Part shown: in pieces, positions 18,492 through 27,202 of the stretch
Layout of the letters: every line of letters begins with the position of its first letter
How positions within the stretch are numbered: the stretch's first letter is position 1
Assembly (NCBI GenBank): GCA_031275735.1
Contig: JAISOJ010000076.1
Location: 1-64,000 of the forward strand
Source: Dysgonamonadaceae bacterium
GTDB taxonomy: Bacteria; Bacteroidota; Bacteroidia; Bacteroidales; Azobacteroidaceae
Direction of reading: 5' to 3'
Length of the DNA: 64,000 nucleotides
Position numbers and translations under genes: made by a program
Notes under the pieces: model-generated
The model's database searches: none
What the model saw: the letters and a program-made list of their open reading frames with translations, nothing else
What the model was told of the DNA's origin: nothing

Positions 18492-18542
18492 TGTATTTGT
18501 CTTTTAAAAGACTGATATCGAAACTTTTCTACCAAACTTTTT

Positions 18543-18600
18543 TATTCCGTAGGACATTGATTAGTTAATCAACAATCCTTTGCGGAATTTTCTTTTTTAA
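18543..18600 (+). terminator. Terminator at end of peptide module 1
   Basis: ATTCCG..GGA (from 18545) pairs with TCC..GCGGAAT, and an inner perfect stem TTGATTA/TAATCAA lies at 18557-18572. A T-run (TCTTTTTTAA) follows. The 3' half belongs to a 71-bp repeat (18564-18634) that is nearly the same as 21086-21156, the end of module 2. Confidence 0.65.
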
Positions 18601-18712
18601 AAAGATTGCCGACTAAGAATAAATTCCTATTTTTGTAAATCGAATAAAAATAATCGTTTATGCAGAAATAAAAATAACATAATATTAATAAAGCATTTGT
18701 TTTGTTATTTGT

Positions 18713-18820
18713 GATTTCACGAAATCGCCAATTGAATGAAACTTACACATAATAACACAAGTGAATGTCCATGGTTTAGGCATGGGCTTTCTTAGTTTGT
18801 GTAAGTTGGGTGTTTGGCGA
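18713..18820. ncRNA. Nested inverted-repeat element, candidate structured RNA
   Basis: A 5' hairpin GATTTC/GAAATC (18713-18726) precedes three nested stems: TCGCCA/TGGCGA (18725-18730, 18815-18820), AACTTACACA/TGTGTAAGTT (18740-18749, 18798-18807) and CCATG/CATGG (18769-18773, 18781-18785). All listed stems are perfect. It lies 58 nt before the HTH gene and does not code convincingly on either strand. It could be a regulatory RNA, a long 5' leader of the HTH message or a transposon end. The strand is not determined. Confidence 0.5.
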
Positions 18821-18877
18821 TACCTCAAAAAGCAAGTAAGATAAGTTCCATGCTTTGTTATTTTAAAACAATAACTT

Positions 18878-19198
18878 ATGAACAACATCCATATCGGTTC
18901 CATTATCAAGCAAAAATTGGCTGAAAATTCCATGACTATCAAAGATTTCTCGGAAAAAATCAATTGCGACCGAACCACCGTATATGATATTTTCAAGCGG
19001 AAGAGCATTGATGTAGAACAACTGATGCGAATCTCTCAAGCGCTCAAGTATAATTTTCTCGAAGAAGTCTATTTGAAACGAACAACCATAAACGTTCCAG
19101 CCTCTCAAAGAATTATTATCGGCGTCGAAATAGATAAAAGCGTCTTGCCGAAATTGGATTTACCCGATGCCTTTATCCTGCTGATAAAACCGGAATGA
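18878..19198 (+). CDS. Small XRE-type helix-turn-helix protein
   Basis: 106 residues. Residues 5-60 form an XRE-like DNA-binding domain (IIKQKLAENSMTIKDFSEKI, then DRTTVYDIFKRKS). The C-terminal half is short and lacks a recognisable sensor domain. It sits between the two peptide modules, after the nested-stem element, and is a candidate local regulator. It may instead be a passenger, since the duplicated sequences start directly after its stop codon. Confidence 0.75.
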   Translation: MNNIHIGSIIKQKLAENSMTIKDFSEKINCDRTTVYDIFKRKSIDVEQLMRISQALKYNFLEEVYLKRTTINVPASQRIIIGVEIDKSVLPKLDLPDAFILLIKPE

Positions 19199-19206
19199 CA
19201 ATCGCT

Positions 19207-19381
19207 GTCGATAAATTATTGCCGGAGGTAGTAAGTTAATAAGCAATAAATTAGCTGTTTATTGTTATAGTTTCTACAATTTATTAAAAATTTAATTACT
19301 TTTGTGTTATGAAGAAAATTAATTTGAAAGGGTTTTCGAAAACCCTGAATGAAAAGGAACTGAGGAATGTGATGGGAGGAG
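19207..19381 (+). repeat. Module repeat A, copy 2, with a relic of the VKOR gene end
   Basis: Near-copy of 16864-17039. The first codons read VDKLLPEVVS then stop, a duplicated last piece of the VKOR fusion gene with no gene body. Promoter region and leader codons follow. This shows that module 2 arose by duplication of the stretch starting inside the VKOR 3' end. Confidence 0.85.
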
Positions 19382-19473
19382 GGCCTATTTATTACAGGAA
19401 GGTTATGGATGACAACGAAGATGCAATTGACGGATATGGATTAGTAAGTGGTATGAGTAGATGTCCATGGTAA
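19309..19473 (+). CDS. Double-glycine-leader precursor peptide B (54 aa, not in ORF track)
   Basis: ATG at 19309, stop TAA at 19471. The 24-residue leader ends KELRNVMGG and differs from leader A at only a few positions. The 30-residue core is acidic and polar (MDDNEDAIDGYG) and ends SGMSRCPW, with a single cysteine three residues from the C-terminus. It is unrelated to core A. A single cysteine cannot form an internal disulfide, so a dimer, another crosslink or loss of function must be considered. TACTTTTG (19297-19304) lies 4 nt before the start, as in copy A. TlpA2 follows 70 nt later. Confidence 0.8.
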   Translation: MKKINLKGFSKTLNEKELRNVMGGGPIYYRKVMDDNEDAIDGYGLVSGMSRCPW

Positions 19474-19543
19474 ATAAGTGTTTGATCGGACTAATGTAAA
19501 GTTGATAAAACAGAATAAGTTTTCACAAATAAAAACGAACAAT

Positions 19544-21049
19544 ATGAAATATTTTTTCGAATACATACTTATTTTTAGTTATGTCATCATAGCGTTAGCT
19601 TGTTCTCATTCAACAGAGCCGACAGGAAAAGCAACGCTTTCGGGTAAATTTTCCGGCCATTTTCCTGTCGGTCAAATATTTTCTGTAAAAATAACTGTTC
19701 CGAACTCTATTCTTGGAACATCAAAACAGGTGGATGAATATGAAACCCATTTAGAACCGGACGGTAGTTTTTCCCTTTCGATCCCCCTTTTTCATTCCGT
19801 TTATGCACTATTCTCAGTTAATGACAACGATTACGGAGCTTTTTTCTTGTCGCCGGATAAAGCAACCAAGATAGATCTGTCATTGAATGAAAAAAGTGAA
19901 ATACAAATCAAAATAATTAAAGGACAAGGATTGACGCCGGAAGATATGGATAAAATAAACAGGCAATTTATGGAGTTTATTCAAAAAGTATATGATCCGA
20001 ATAGTTTATGCGGATTACACTTCAACATGTCTCCTGACCAATACAAGAAATATATTCTGGAATGGACGGAAAAACAATTGTTAACTGTTAAAGATAATGA
20101 CGATTTACCGGAAAGTTTAAAACAATTGCAGTATAGGCAATTGAAATGGTACACTTTTATAAATTATTTATTTGGATATGAAGATATGGTTCGCTATTTG
20201 TATGAAAATCAGTCGGCTGTGAAAAATGAGAATGATACGGTTTTTGTGCCGGTAAAACCTGACAAATCGTATTATTCTTTCATTCGTTTTTTTGATATGA
20301 ACAATCCTCCGCTTTTCAATGCACCGGCTTATCCCGGAATATTCCGACAGATACTTGATAACAATGTTTTAAATATTCCCCGCATCGACAGTTGGCCGAT
20401 AACGGATTGGTTGAAAAAAGTAAAAGCAACTATGGCAGATTTGACAGGTTCGGATACCGGCCTGTTTTATGATATGTTAGCGTTACATGCCTATTGGAAA
20501 CAATTAGACGAAGAACTAAAGCCTTTTTCCGACCAACAAAAGGAAGATATCAAAATTTATTTCAAGAATCCGACTTTTGTTAAGTTTCTATTTACAGCAA
20601 ACGAAGAGACGGTAAAACAGGCAAAATTGTCCGGAATAATCAAAGAAACACCAGCCATCAATAAAGACAAACTGATGGAAGCCATTGTATCTTCCCACAA
20701 AGGAAACGTGGTAGTGGTTGATTTTTGGGCAACTTGGTGCGGACCTTGTCTGGATGCAATAAAAAAAATGAAAGGAATGAAAGAAGAATTACGGGATAAA
20801 AAGGTAGTTTTTATTTATATTACCGATCCTTCTTCACCTGCTGAACTCTGGAAAAAGAAAATATCCGGTATTGACGGCAAACATTATTATCTAACGGAAG
20901 AAGAAAAGGAATATCTAAGCGTTCACTTTCAAATAGATGTAATACCTACCTATTTGATATATGATTCCACCGGAACATTAAAACATAAATTGGACGGATT
21001 TCCGGGAACTGCGGAAATGCAGAAAATGATTGAAGAATTATTACCGTAA
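19544..21049 (+). CDS. TlpA-like thioredoxin lipoprotein
   Basis: 501 residues from the ATG at 19544; the ORF track's start is a GTG upstream with no signal peptide. The lipobox IALAC (about residue 19) marks a lipoprotein. An N-terminal beta-rich domain of the DUF4369 kind (ATLSGKFSGHFPVGQIF) is followed by a helical middle. The thioredoxin domain has FWATWCGPCLDAIKK near residue 400. The predicted role is thiol-disulfide exchange in the periplasm, paired with precursor B in module 2. Confidence 0.88.
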   Translation: MKYFFEYILIFSYVIIALACSHSTEPTGKATLSGKFSGHFPVGQIFSVKITVPNSILGTSKQVDEYETHLEPDGSFSLSIPLFHSVYALFSVNDNDYGAFFLSPDKATKIDLSLNEKSEIQIKIIKGQGLTPEDMDKINRQFMEFIQKVYDPNSLCGLHFNMSPDQYKKYILEWTEKQLLTVKDNDDLPESLKQLQYRQLKWYTFINYLFGYEDMVRYLYENQSAVKNENDTVFVPVKPDKSYYSFIRFFDMNNPPLFNAPAYPGIFRQILDNNVLNIPRIDSWPITDWLKKVKATMADLTGSDTGLFYDMLALHAYWKQLDEELKPFSDQQKEDIKIYFKNPTFVKFLFTANEETVKQAKLSGIIKETPAINKDKLMEAIVSSHKGNVVVVDFWATWCGPCLDAIKKMKGMKEELRDKKVVFIYITDPSSPAELWKKKISGIDGKHYYLTEEEKEYLSVHFQIDVIPTYLIYDSTGTLKHKLDGFPGTAEMQKMIEELLP

Positions 21050-21060
21050 AACCTGATAGA

Positions 21061-21156
21061 AAACCGAAGATTCTGCAAAGCAATTGATTAACCAACAATG
21101 CTTCGCGGAATTTTCGGTTTTAAAAAGATTGCCGACTAAAAATAAATTCCTATTTT
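21061..21156 (+). terminator. Terminator and repeat B at end of peptide module 2
   Basis: AAACCGAAGATTCTGCAAAG (from 21061, 22-nt arm) pairs with the arm ending TTTTCGGTTT (21099-21120); only a few positions are G-U or mismatched. The loop is 16 nt. The segment 21086-21156 repeats 18564-18634, so both modules end in the same sequence. Confidence 0.7.
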
Positions 21157-21416
21157 CTCAACTTACACGCGCATGGCTGGGCGTCCCTTTTTATAATATC
21201 CAATTTGTCAAAGAACTCACCGATGATACAACAACCTCTACGGGATTGATTGTGTATTCATCTATTAATATCCAAAATTACCCTAGCAAAAGGAGGGTAG
21301 ATGATAAATTCAAAACTGATTTCAATCATCAAATCGTTTTTGACGACAAAATCCCTAAATGGAATTACCTGATAAAAACAACCTAAATTACTAACTTATT
21401 TTTTACTTGTTACTAA
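21157..21416 (+). pseudogene. ISAzo13-type transposase relic, right fragment
   Basis: Encodes the C-terminal part of an ISAzo13-type transposase (TRAWLGVPFYNIQFVKELTD, TTTSTGL, then DDKIPKWNYLIKTT and stop). It is fused directly after module repeat B. Its last 69 bases match 15048-15114. The shared sequence ends at ACTTGTTACTAA in both places, which probably marks the element end. The stop codon of the glycosyltransferase on the opposite strand lies within this end. Confidence 0.75.
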
Positions 21417-22492
21417 AAAGATTGATACAATTTCAGCGTTTCTTTTGCCGTTTTTTCCCAAGAAAAATATTTTGACCGTTCTTTTCCCTTTTCAATTAAT
21501 TCGTTACGGAATGAGTGATGGAACATAACGCTTTTTATAGATTCAATGATGGAATCGACGTTGAAGGGGTCGAAATATACTCCGGCATTTCCGGCTATTT
21601 CGGGGAAACAACTGCTTCGACTCAATATAACAGGGCATCCGCACGTAAACGCCTCAAGGATTGGAATGCCGAAACCTTCGTAAACAGACGGATAAACAAA
21701 TGCCAAGGCCGAAGAATAAAGTTCTGCTAAAGATTCGTTGTCCGTAAAATAATGAATTACGTTTTTTTCAATTCTCAAAGATTTGAAAAAAAATTGTTCA
21801 TCCGGAGAAAAAGGTCTACCGGTTACAACCAATTTCAATTCATTATCAACCTGTAATAAAGAAGAAAAAGCTTTTGCCAGGTTTTCAAAATTTTTGTATC
21901 CGCCTCTTTCTCCGACAAATAATAAGAAGCGGTCGGGTAAATTCATCCTTTTTTCATAACAGGGTTTCAAACTGCATCCATGATAAATAACTCTTACTTT
22001 GTCCGGTTCGATATGAAGCATATCGACGATATCCTTTTTTGTGTTTTCACTCACGGCAATAATTTGTCCGGCTTTCTCTACTAGTATTTTCTTTCCTCTG
22101 ATAGTCCAATCGTTTTGCAGAAGTTTGACAGGAAATTTTTCATACGTCAGATCGTGAATCGTAAGAACAAACGGTTTCTTTTTTATATACTTTAAAAAAT
22201 ACGGATTATAATAGGTCGGATGAAAAATATCATAATCCGAATTAAAAAACTTTCTTTGTAAAAGATAATTAAAAAGTTGGATGATTGTTGTTCGTCCTTT
22301 GAATTTGTGATTGGGAAAGAATGTTCGGAAAGTTGTAATATCCAGGTTTTGAAGGTAATGGTTATTTGAAAAAACAATAGGTAAACTATAATGAATATCA
22401 TTTTTTAAAATCCGGATCAATTCGTAAAAGTATCTTGAAATACCTCCAAATTGCTGCATAGAAAAAATCTGATTGTCGTATAAAACTTTCAT
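21413..22492 (-). CDS. Glycosyltransferase family 4
   Basis: 359 residues. A GT-B fold is indicated by the N-terminal FGGISRYFYELIRIL and the C-terminal EX7E motif EGFGIPILEAFTCGCPV. It transfers a sugar from a nucleotide-sugar donor, probably for surface polysaccharide; the acceptor is unknown. The stop codon is supplied by the transposon end, but the C-terminus (ETLKLYQSF) looks complete. The 234 bp upstream contain no gene. Confidence 0.85.
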   Translation of the reverse strand: MKVLYDNQIFSMQQFGGISRYFYELIRILKNDIHYSLPIVFSNNHYLQNLDITTFRTFFPNHKFKGRTTIIQLFNYLLQRKFFNSDYDIFHPTYYNPYFLKYIKKKPFVLTIHDLTYEKFPVKLLQNDWTIRGKKILVEKAGQIIAVSENTKKDIVDMLHIEPDKVRVIYHGCSLKPCYEKRMNLPDRFLLFVGERGGYKNFENLAKAFSSLLQVDNELKLVVTGRPFSPDEQFFFKSLRIEKNVIHYFTDNESLAELYSSALAFVYPSVYEGFGIPILEAFTCGCPVILSRSSCFPEIAGNAGVYFDPFNVDSIIESIKSVMFHHSFRNELIEKGKERSKYFSWEKTAKETLKLYQSF

Positions 22493-22726
22493 AAATTATA
22501 AATTTACCATAAATACTCTAGATCCGGAATCTTTTTAGATAGATAATCATGAAATCTTTCGGGACAAAAATAGAAAAAATACCCAGATATATCACCTCTT
22601 CGGGAGAAATATTTTTTGTAAACAACCCATTTGATCAGGTAGGATTAGGGGAGGAGAATGTGAGGAGGAGATAACATTCATCTACGTAAGGATAATGGGA
22701 GTTTAATAGTGAATATAAAAATCTTA

Positions 22727-23902
22727 TTATTGGCCAATTAGCCTCATCACATTCGCAGGAGAGCGTTGCGTCGACAGTTCTTTTTTCATAAAATCCATGT
22801 AAGGAGCTACATGTTCAAAGAATTTATAGTATCCTTTGCACAAATAATTCAATTCTGCTTCTCCGGAATCAGTTTTTATAATCCGATTTTTGGGACATTC
22901 TCCATTGCAGGCAAATAGGAATTGACAGGCTTTGCATTGCGAAGTAAGAGAATCTTGCTTGTTGTTTCCAAATTTAATTTGCTTATCGGAATATATCATT
23001 TCGGTAAGCGTTTGGTTTCGAATATTTCCTAATTTATATTCAGGATAAACAAAATGGTCGCAGGCGTATACATCTCCGTTAAACTCCATTACGCCGGCGT
23101 GTCCACATGTTTTTGCCAGTGTACAGATACAGGGTTGCTCCCCTACCCAATTTGCTAATGTGGAATCAAAATACTGTATATAAAACGTTCCAACATCTTT
23201 TCGTACCCATTCGTCAAAAATAGCAATCAGGAAATCTCCCCATTTTTCTGAAGGTACATTCCAGATAGCTAACTTTCCATCAATTAACTCAACGATGGGC
23301 GAAAATTGAATATAGTGGCAATCAATACTCTTGAAAAAGTGATAAAATTCAAGCGGATAATCTGCATTATAGTCATTTACAACTCCCATAGCATTAAATT
23401 CTACATTATGCTTTTTGAGGAGTTCAATGCCTTTCATCACTGAAAGAAAAGTCGGACGGTTATCTTTTGTTCGCCGATAGATATCCTGACAATGCTGAGG
23501 TCCGTCAATAGATATTCCTACAAGGAAACCATTCTCCTTAAAAAATTTACACCAGTCGTCGGTGAGTAATGTTCCGTTTGTTTGAATACAATTATCAATT
23601 GGCCTGCCTCTTCCGTATTTTCGTTGAAACTCCAATGCCTTCTTGAAGAAGTTTCGGTTTCGCATTAGCGGTTCTCCTCCATGCCATGTAAACAAAACTT
23701 CATTCATGCTTTGAGATTGAATATATTGTTCAATAAACCGTTCTAAAATCTCCTCGCTCATCAAATAATTGCTTGTCTGAGGATAGAGATTTTTCTTTCC
23801 CAAATAATAACAATAATTACACCGAAGGTTGCATAAAGCGCCTACGGGTTTCAACATCACATATAAAGGATGAGCAAATGGGGCAATCGCATTCATGTTC
23901 AT
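22727..23902 (-). CDS. Anaerobic sulfatase-maturating enzyme (radical SAM/SPASM)
   Basis: 391 residues. The radical SAM cluster motif is CNLRCNYC (C24, C28, C31). The SPASM region carries the auxiliary-cluster cysteines (CTLAKTCGHAG, YACDHF, CKACQFLFACNGECPKNR). The family oxidises a Ser or Cys in sulfatases to formylglycine without oxygen. Both sulfatases in the same operon carry serine at that position, so the pairing is direct. It is the last gene of the operon, 104 nt after the second sulfatase. Confidence 0.93.
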   Translation of the reverse strand: MNMNAIAPFAHPLYVMLKPVGALCNLRCNYCYYLGKKNLYPQTSNYLMSEEILERFIEQYIQSQSMNEVLFTWHGGEPLMRNRNFFKKALEFQRKYGRGRPIDNCIQTNGTLLTDDWCKFFKENGFLVGISIDGPQHCQDIYRRTKDNRPTFLSVMKGIELLKKHNVEFNAMGVVNDYNADYPLEFYHFFKSIDCHYIQFSPIVELIDGKLAIWNVPSEKWGDFLIAIFDEWVRKDVGTFYIQYFDSTLANWVGEQPCICTLAKTCGHAGVMEFNGDVYACDHFVYPEYKLGNIRNQTLTEMIYSDKQIKFGNNKQDSLTSQCKACQFLFACNGECPKNRIIKTDSGEAELNYLCKGYYKFFEHVAPYMDFMKKELSTQRSPANVMRLIGQ

Positions 23903-24006
23903 TCTTTAGCCCTTGTTTATAAAGACTCGTTGACTTGCTGTCCTGCAAAAGATAATTGCCATTACGATAAGCATAATAGATTGATTTTAGAAGTAGCCTT
24001 AATTTT

Positions 24007-25578
24007 TTATGGTATAACTTTATATTCAGAATTAGGCTCCATCATTTTTGCGTTTATCTGCTTTCTCCAATTATGAAGCATTTCACGCAGTTTGTTCACT
24101 ATCTCGGGTTCAGAGGAAACGAGATCGTGTTGCTCTTCCCTGTCATTTTTCAGATTAAACAGTTGAACTGTATTGTTTTCATAATATTCCAATAATTTAT
24201 AATCGCCACAACGCACGGCTCCTCCTGGACTTTGCATGCCATGGTTGCTGTAATGAGGAAAATGCCAGAATATGGCATCCCGATCAATTTTAGTTTCACC
24301 TTTCAACAAAGGTGTAAAACTTATCCCGTCTGATTGCAACTCTGGTTTAGTCTTTATTTTCAACATATCTAAAATAGTTGGGAAAAAGTCGGGTCCTGTG
24401 ACAGGTACATCGCAAACAACCCCTTGCAGTCCTTTGCCCGGCCATTTTACAATCAACGGCACTCTGATGCCTCCTTCGTAAAGCCAGCCTTTACCGCCGC
24501 GTAGCGGCAAGTTGGAAGTAGAAAAAGCTTTATCCAATTTATTATCTTGAATTACTCGATCAGGACTGTAAAAATTAGCAGCCGACATTCCTCCATTGTC
24601 AGAATAGAAAATAACAATAGTATGATCGTCGATGCCCCATTTTTTTAGTTCGTTAAGTACCCTGCCAAAACTTTCATCCATACTTTCAACCATACTCGCA
24701 AATTCTACATTATCCTGATGTTGCTTAATTTTAACAGTACGGTCGGAAAAAATACGGTATCCTTCATGATCTCGGTACGATTTTTCATCAAAAGGCGTAT
24801 CCGGATCACCTTCCAGTACATAAGCATAATTTTGATATACAATCATTTGATCCGATTTTTTTTTATATTTTTCGACTAAGTCAGGGCGTCCTTCAATGGG
24901 ATCGTGTACCGCAAAATGAGACAGATACAAGAAGAATGGTTTGTCTTTATTCTCTTCGATGTATTTCAGCGCTTCTGTAGTCAGGCGATCGGTAAGATAT
25001 TCACTTTCCTGCCCATCTTTTAATCCCTTCAATCCATAAGGTGAAAAATATCCTTTGTTTGGCCAACCTTTATTCCAGCCTGAGGGTACATGCAAATCAA
25101 AACCTTGTCTTGCCGTTGAAGCTGAATCTTCTCCCAAGTGCCATTTTCCGAAAATAGCTGTATGATATCCGTTTTCTTGAAGCGTCGTTGGAATGGTCGG
25201 TTTATTATAAGGTAAATGTTGATTAATCTGTACGTTTTTTAATTTCTGAAATGGGAAATCAAGCCTGCCCGGAAGCCAATCGGTCAAATTAATTGAAGCA
25301 GGATATTTCCCCGTTAAAATACTTGCGCGCGAAGGAGAGCTTACATGACATGCGGCGTAAGCATTAGTAAATCGAACTCCTTCTTTTGCAAAACGGTCGA
25401 TGTTGGGCGTTTCATAAAAACGGCTACCATAACATCCTGTGTCGCTCCAACCCAGATCGTCAACCAGAAAGAAGACGACGTTCATAGGTTTTTCTTCTTT
25501 TGGTTTGCTTTGCGCCTGCCCTGTTCCTGTACCTATTAATGCAACGGCTGCTGTTGATACAAATAACTTTGGATTCAT
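24007..25578 (-). CDS. Sulfatase, serine type
   Basis: 523 residues with an N-terminal signal peptide (ALIGTGTGQAQS). Metal-binding DD is at residues 40-41 (FLVDDLGWSDTGCYG). The active-site motif VSSPSRASILTGK places serine 80 as the formylglycine precursor, and GKWHLG follows. It removes sulfate esters from glycans in the periplasm or at the cell surface. The substrate position cannot be read from sequence. It lies 19 nt downstream of the ADP-ribosylglycohydrolase-like gene. Confidence 0.92.
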   Translation of the reverse strand: MNPKLFVSTAAVALIGTGTGQAQSKPKEEKPMNVVFFLVDDLGWSDTGCYGSRFYETPNIDRFAKEGVRFTNAYAACHVSSPSRASILTGKYPASINLTDWLPGRLDFPFQKLKNVQINQHLPYNKPTIPTTLQENGYHTAIFGKWHLGEDSASTARQGFDLHVPSGWNKGWPNKGYFSPYGLKGLKDGQESEYLTDRLTTEALKYIEENKDKPFFLYLSHFAVHDPIEGRPDLVEKYKKKSDQMIVYQNYAYVLEGDPDTPFDEKSYRDHEGYRIFSDRTVKIKQHQDNVEFASMVESMDESFGRVLNELKKWGIDDHTIVIFYSDNGGMSAANFYSPDRVIQDNKLDKAFSTSNLPLRGGKGWLYEGGIRVPLIVKWPGKGLQGVVCDVPVTGPDFFPTILDMLKIKTKPELQSDGISFTPLLKGETKIDRDAIFWHFPHYSNHGMQSPGGAVRCGDYKLLEYYENNTVQLFNLKNDREEQHDLVSSEPEIVNKLREMLHNWRKQINAKMMEPNSEYKVIP

Positions 25579-25597
25579 TATTATATATTTTTCTAAG

Positions 25598-27148
25598 CTA
25601 CAATTTTATTTCAAATGGTTTATCTCCATATATAATGGCATAACGGTATTGTAGTTTGATATCGTCGAGGGGATTCAAAATTTTGACGACCACTTTGTGT
25701 TTCCCCATAGGTAGCTGATACCGCCAGAACGGAGTGAACCTTCGTTTATTGATTTCTGTTGGGAGTTTTGCTTTTTCAATCAATACCCCATCAATATACA
25801 TTTCGGTTTCAAACACGTAATTTTTCTTATATCCTTTCCCATCGGCAGGCGCAGCCAAAGCAAAACCAATCCCTTCGAAATCAAACACAATTTCATTATT
25901 GATTGTTTGAGGAACTACTTTTGCAACAGGGTAATGTCCTTCAAAAGCGACTTCTACAGGAACAGTTTCGGGTTTCTGAAGTTGGATTACCACTTCGTTT
26001 TCTCTTATTTCCCCGTTGTTTCTCCGGATCATTTCTTCAGCATGGCGATACGACATATCGTATGCATCAAGTAATGAAACAGAGGTTCCCATAAATGGAA
26101 TATTTTCTACCTTATCAATCCCTTGCTTCCAATAGTCCGGAATATTTTTATAGCCGGCTATAGCGCCTAAAACTGCTCCTGCTGTTCCAGGGTTACAATC
26201 GGCATCGTCGCCGCATCGGGTTGCTATTTCATAAGTGCGGGTAAAATCGCCCTTACCATAAAGCAAACCTAAAACCACCCAGGCAGCGTTGATTTTTGCA
26301 TCAATGTTGAACGGTTGAAAGACGCCTAAAGGAGAACCAATATCAATGGCCCATTTTCTGCTGGTTTTAAACCAGGTAGATTTCCATTCGGAAGGATTTT
26401 CTTTATACCATTTGATGACATCACTGATGCATTGAGCAAATTTACTTTCAGCGGGAATTACTTTTAATGCTTTTTTAATGATGGATTCAATTTCGTTAGT
26501 ACTATCCGCCATCAAAGCAAAAGTGTAAAGGGAAGATACAAATAAACCGCCGTAATAGCCATCGCCGTAATTCACAATATGCCCAACTTTGTCGCAGATT
26601 TTAGCGGCAGAATTGACCATTCCCGGCGACATCAGACCGGCAAAATCCGCCTCAATTTGAAAATCAATATCATCGGCGCAGGGGTTATTTAGCCAATGTC
26701 CTGATTGCGGCGGCGCGAGTCCGTTTAAAATATTATACCGGGCAGTTTGGTTAGCATACCACAATTTACAGTCGGCATTGGCAAACGATTCGGCAAAGAT
26801 TAGAGCAGGAGCGTCAATCCCTTGTTCTTCGATTACTTTCATGAACATAAAATTCATATAAACATCGTCATACGTTCCGGGACGCTCCCTGTATTCTACT
26901 GCCATTGCGGAATCACTCCAGACAAGTTTTTGATTGTCTTGAATCATTGTTGTGTTGTATTTAAACTCTGACGGCGCGCCAAAAGTTACGCCAATAGTCT
27001 TAGCCGCCCAAGCTCCCTTAATTTTGTCTTTCAATACTTCTTTTGAAAGTATAATCCTTTTGTTACTGTTACCGCTCTCCTCTTTTGTTTTTATAGATGA
27101 GGAACATCCGGTAACGAATAAAGCTAATAATAGAATTAAATTTTTCAT
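25598..27148 (-). CDS. ADP-ribosylglycohydrolase-family lipoprotein
   Basis: 516 residues. A lipobox (FVTGCSS) makes it a lipoprotein. The catalytic domain has the family's acidic metal sites: GTYDDVYMNFMF near the N-terminal side and TRCGDDADCNPGTAGAVLG further on. A C-terminal beta domain of about 130 residues follows. The family cleaves N- or O-glycosidic bonds to ribose. An exported version beside a ribokinase suggests release of ribose from an extracellular ribosylated compound or glycan, as proposed for Bacteroides ribose loci. That substrate is inference. Confidence 0.85.
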   Translation of the reverse strand: MKNLILLLALFVTGCSSSIKTKEESGNSNKRIILSKEVLKDKIKGAWAAKTIGVTFGAPSEFKYNTTMIQDNQKLVWSDSAMAVEYRERPGTYDDVYMNFMFMKVIEEQGIDAPALIFAESFANADCKLWYANQTARYNILNGLAPPQSGHWLNNPCADDIDFQIEADFAGLMSPGMVNSAAKICDKVGHIVNYGDGYYGGLFVSSLYTFALMADSTNEIESIIKKALKVIPAESKFAQCISDVIKWYKENPSEWKSTWFKTSRKWAIDIGSPLGVFQPFNIDAKINAAWVVLGLLYGKGDFTRTYEIATRCGDDADCNPGTAGAVLGAIAGYKNIPDYWKQGIDKVENIPFMGTSVSLLDAYDMSYRHAEEMIRRNNGEIRENEVVIQLQKPETVPVEVAFEGHYPVAKVVPQTINNEIVFDFEGIGFALAAPADGKGYKKNYVFETEMYIDGVLIEKAKLPTEINKRRFTPFWRYQLPMGKHKVVVKILNPLDDIKLQYRYAIIYGDKPFEIKL

Positions 27149-27202
27149 AAATACTTATAATGATTTATTATTTTTGTTTTTTCGTAAATTTGCCTTGATC
27201 AT

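Noticed and set aside
18685-19108. Minus-strand ORFs of 107 and 81 residues over the HTH region
   Set aside because: They run through the nested stems and the HTH gene on the other strand and match no family.
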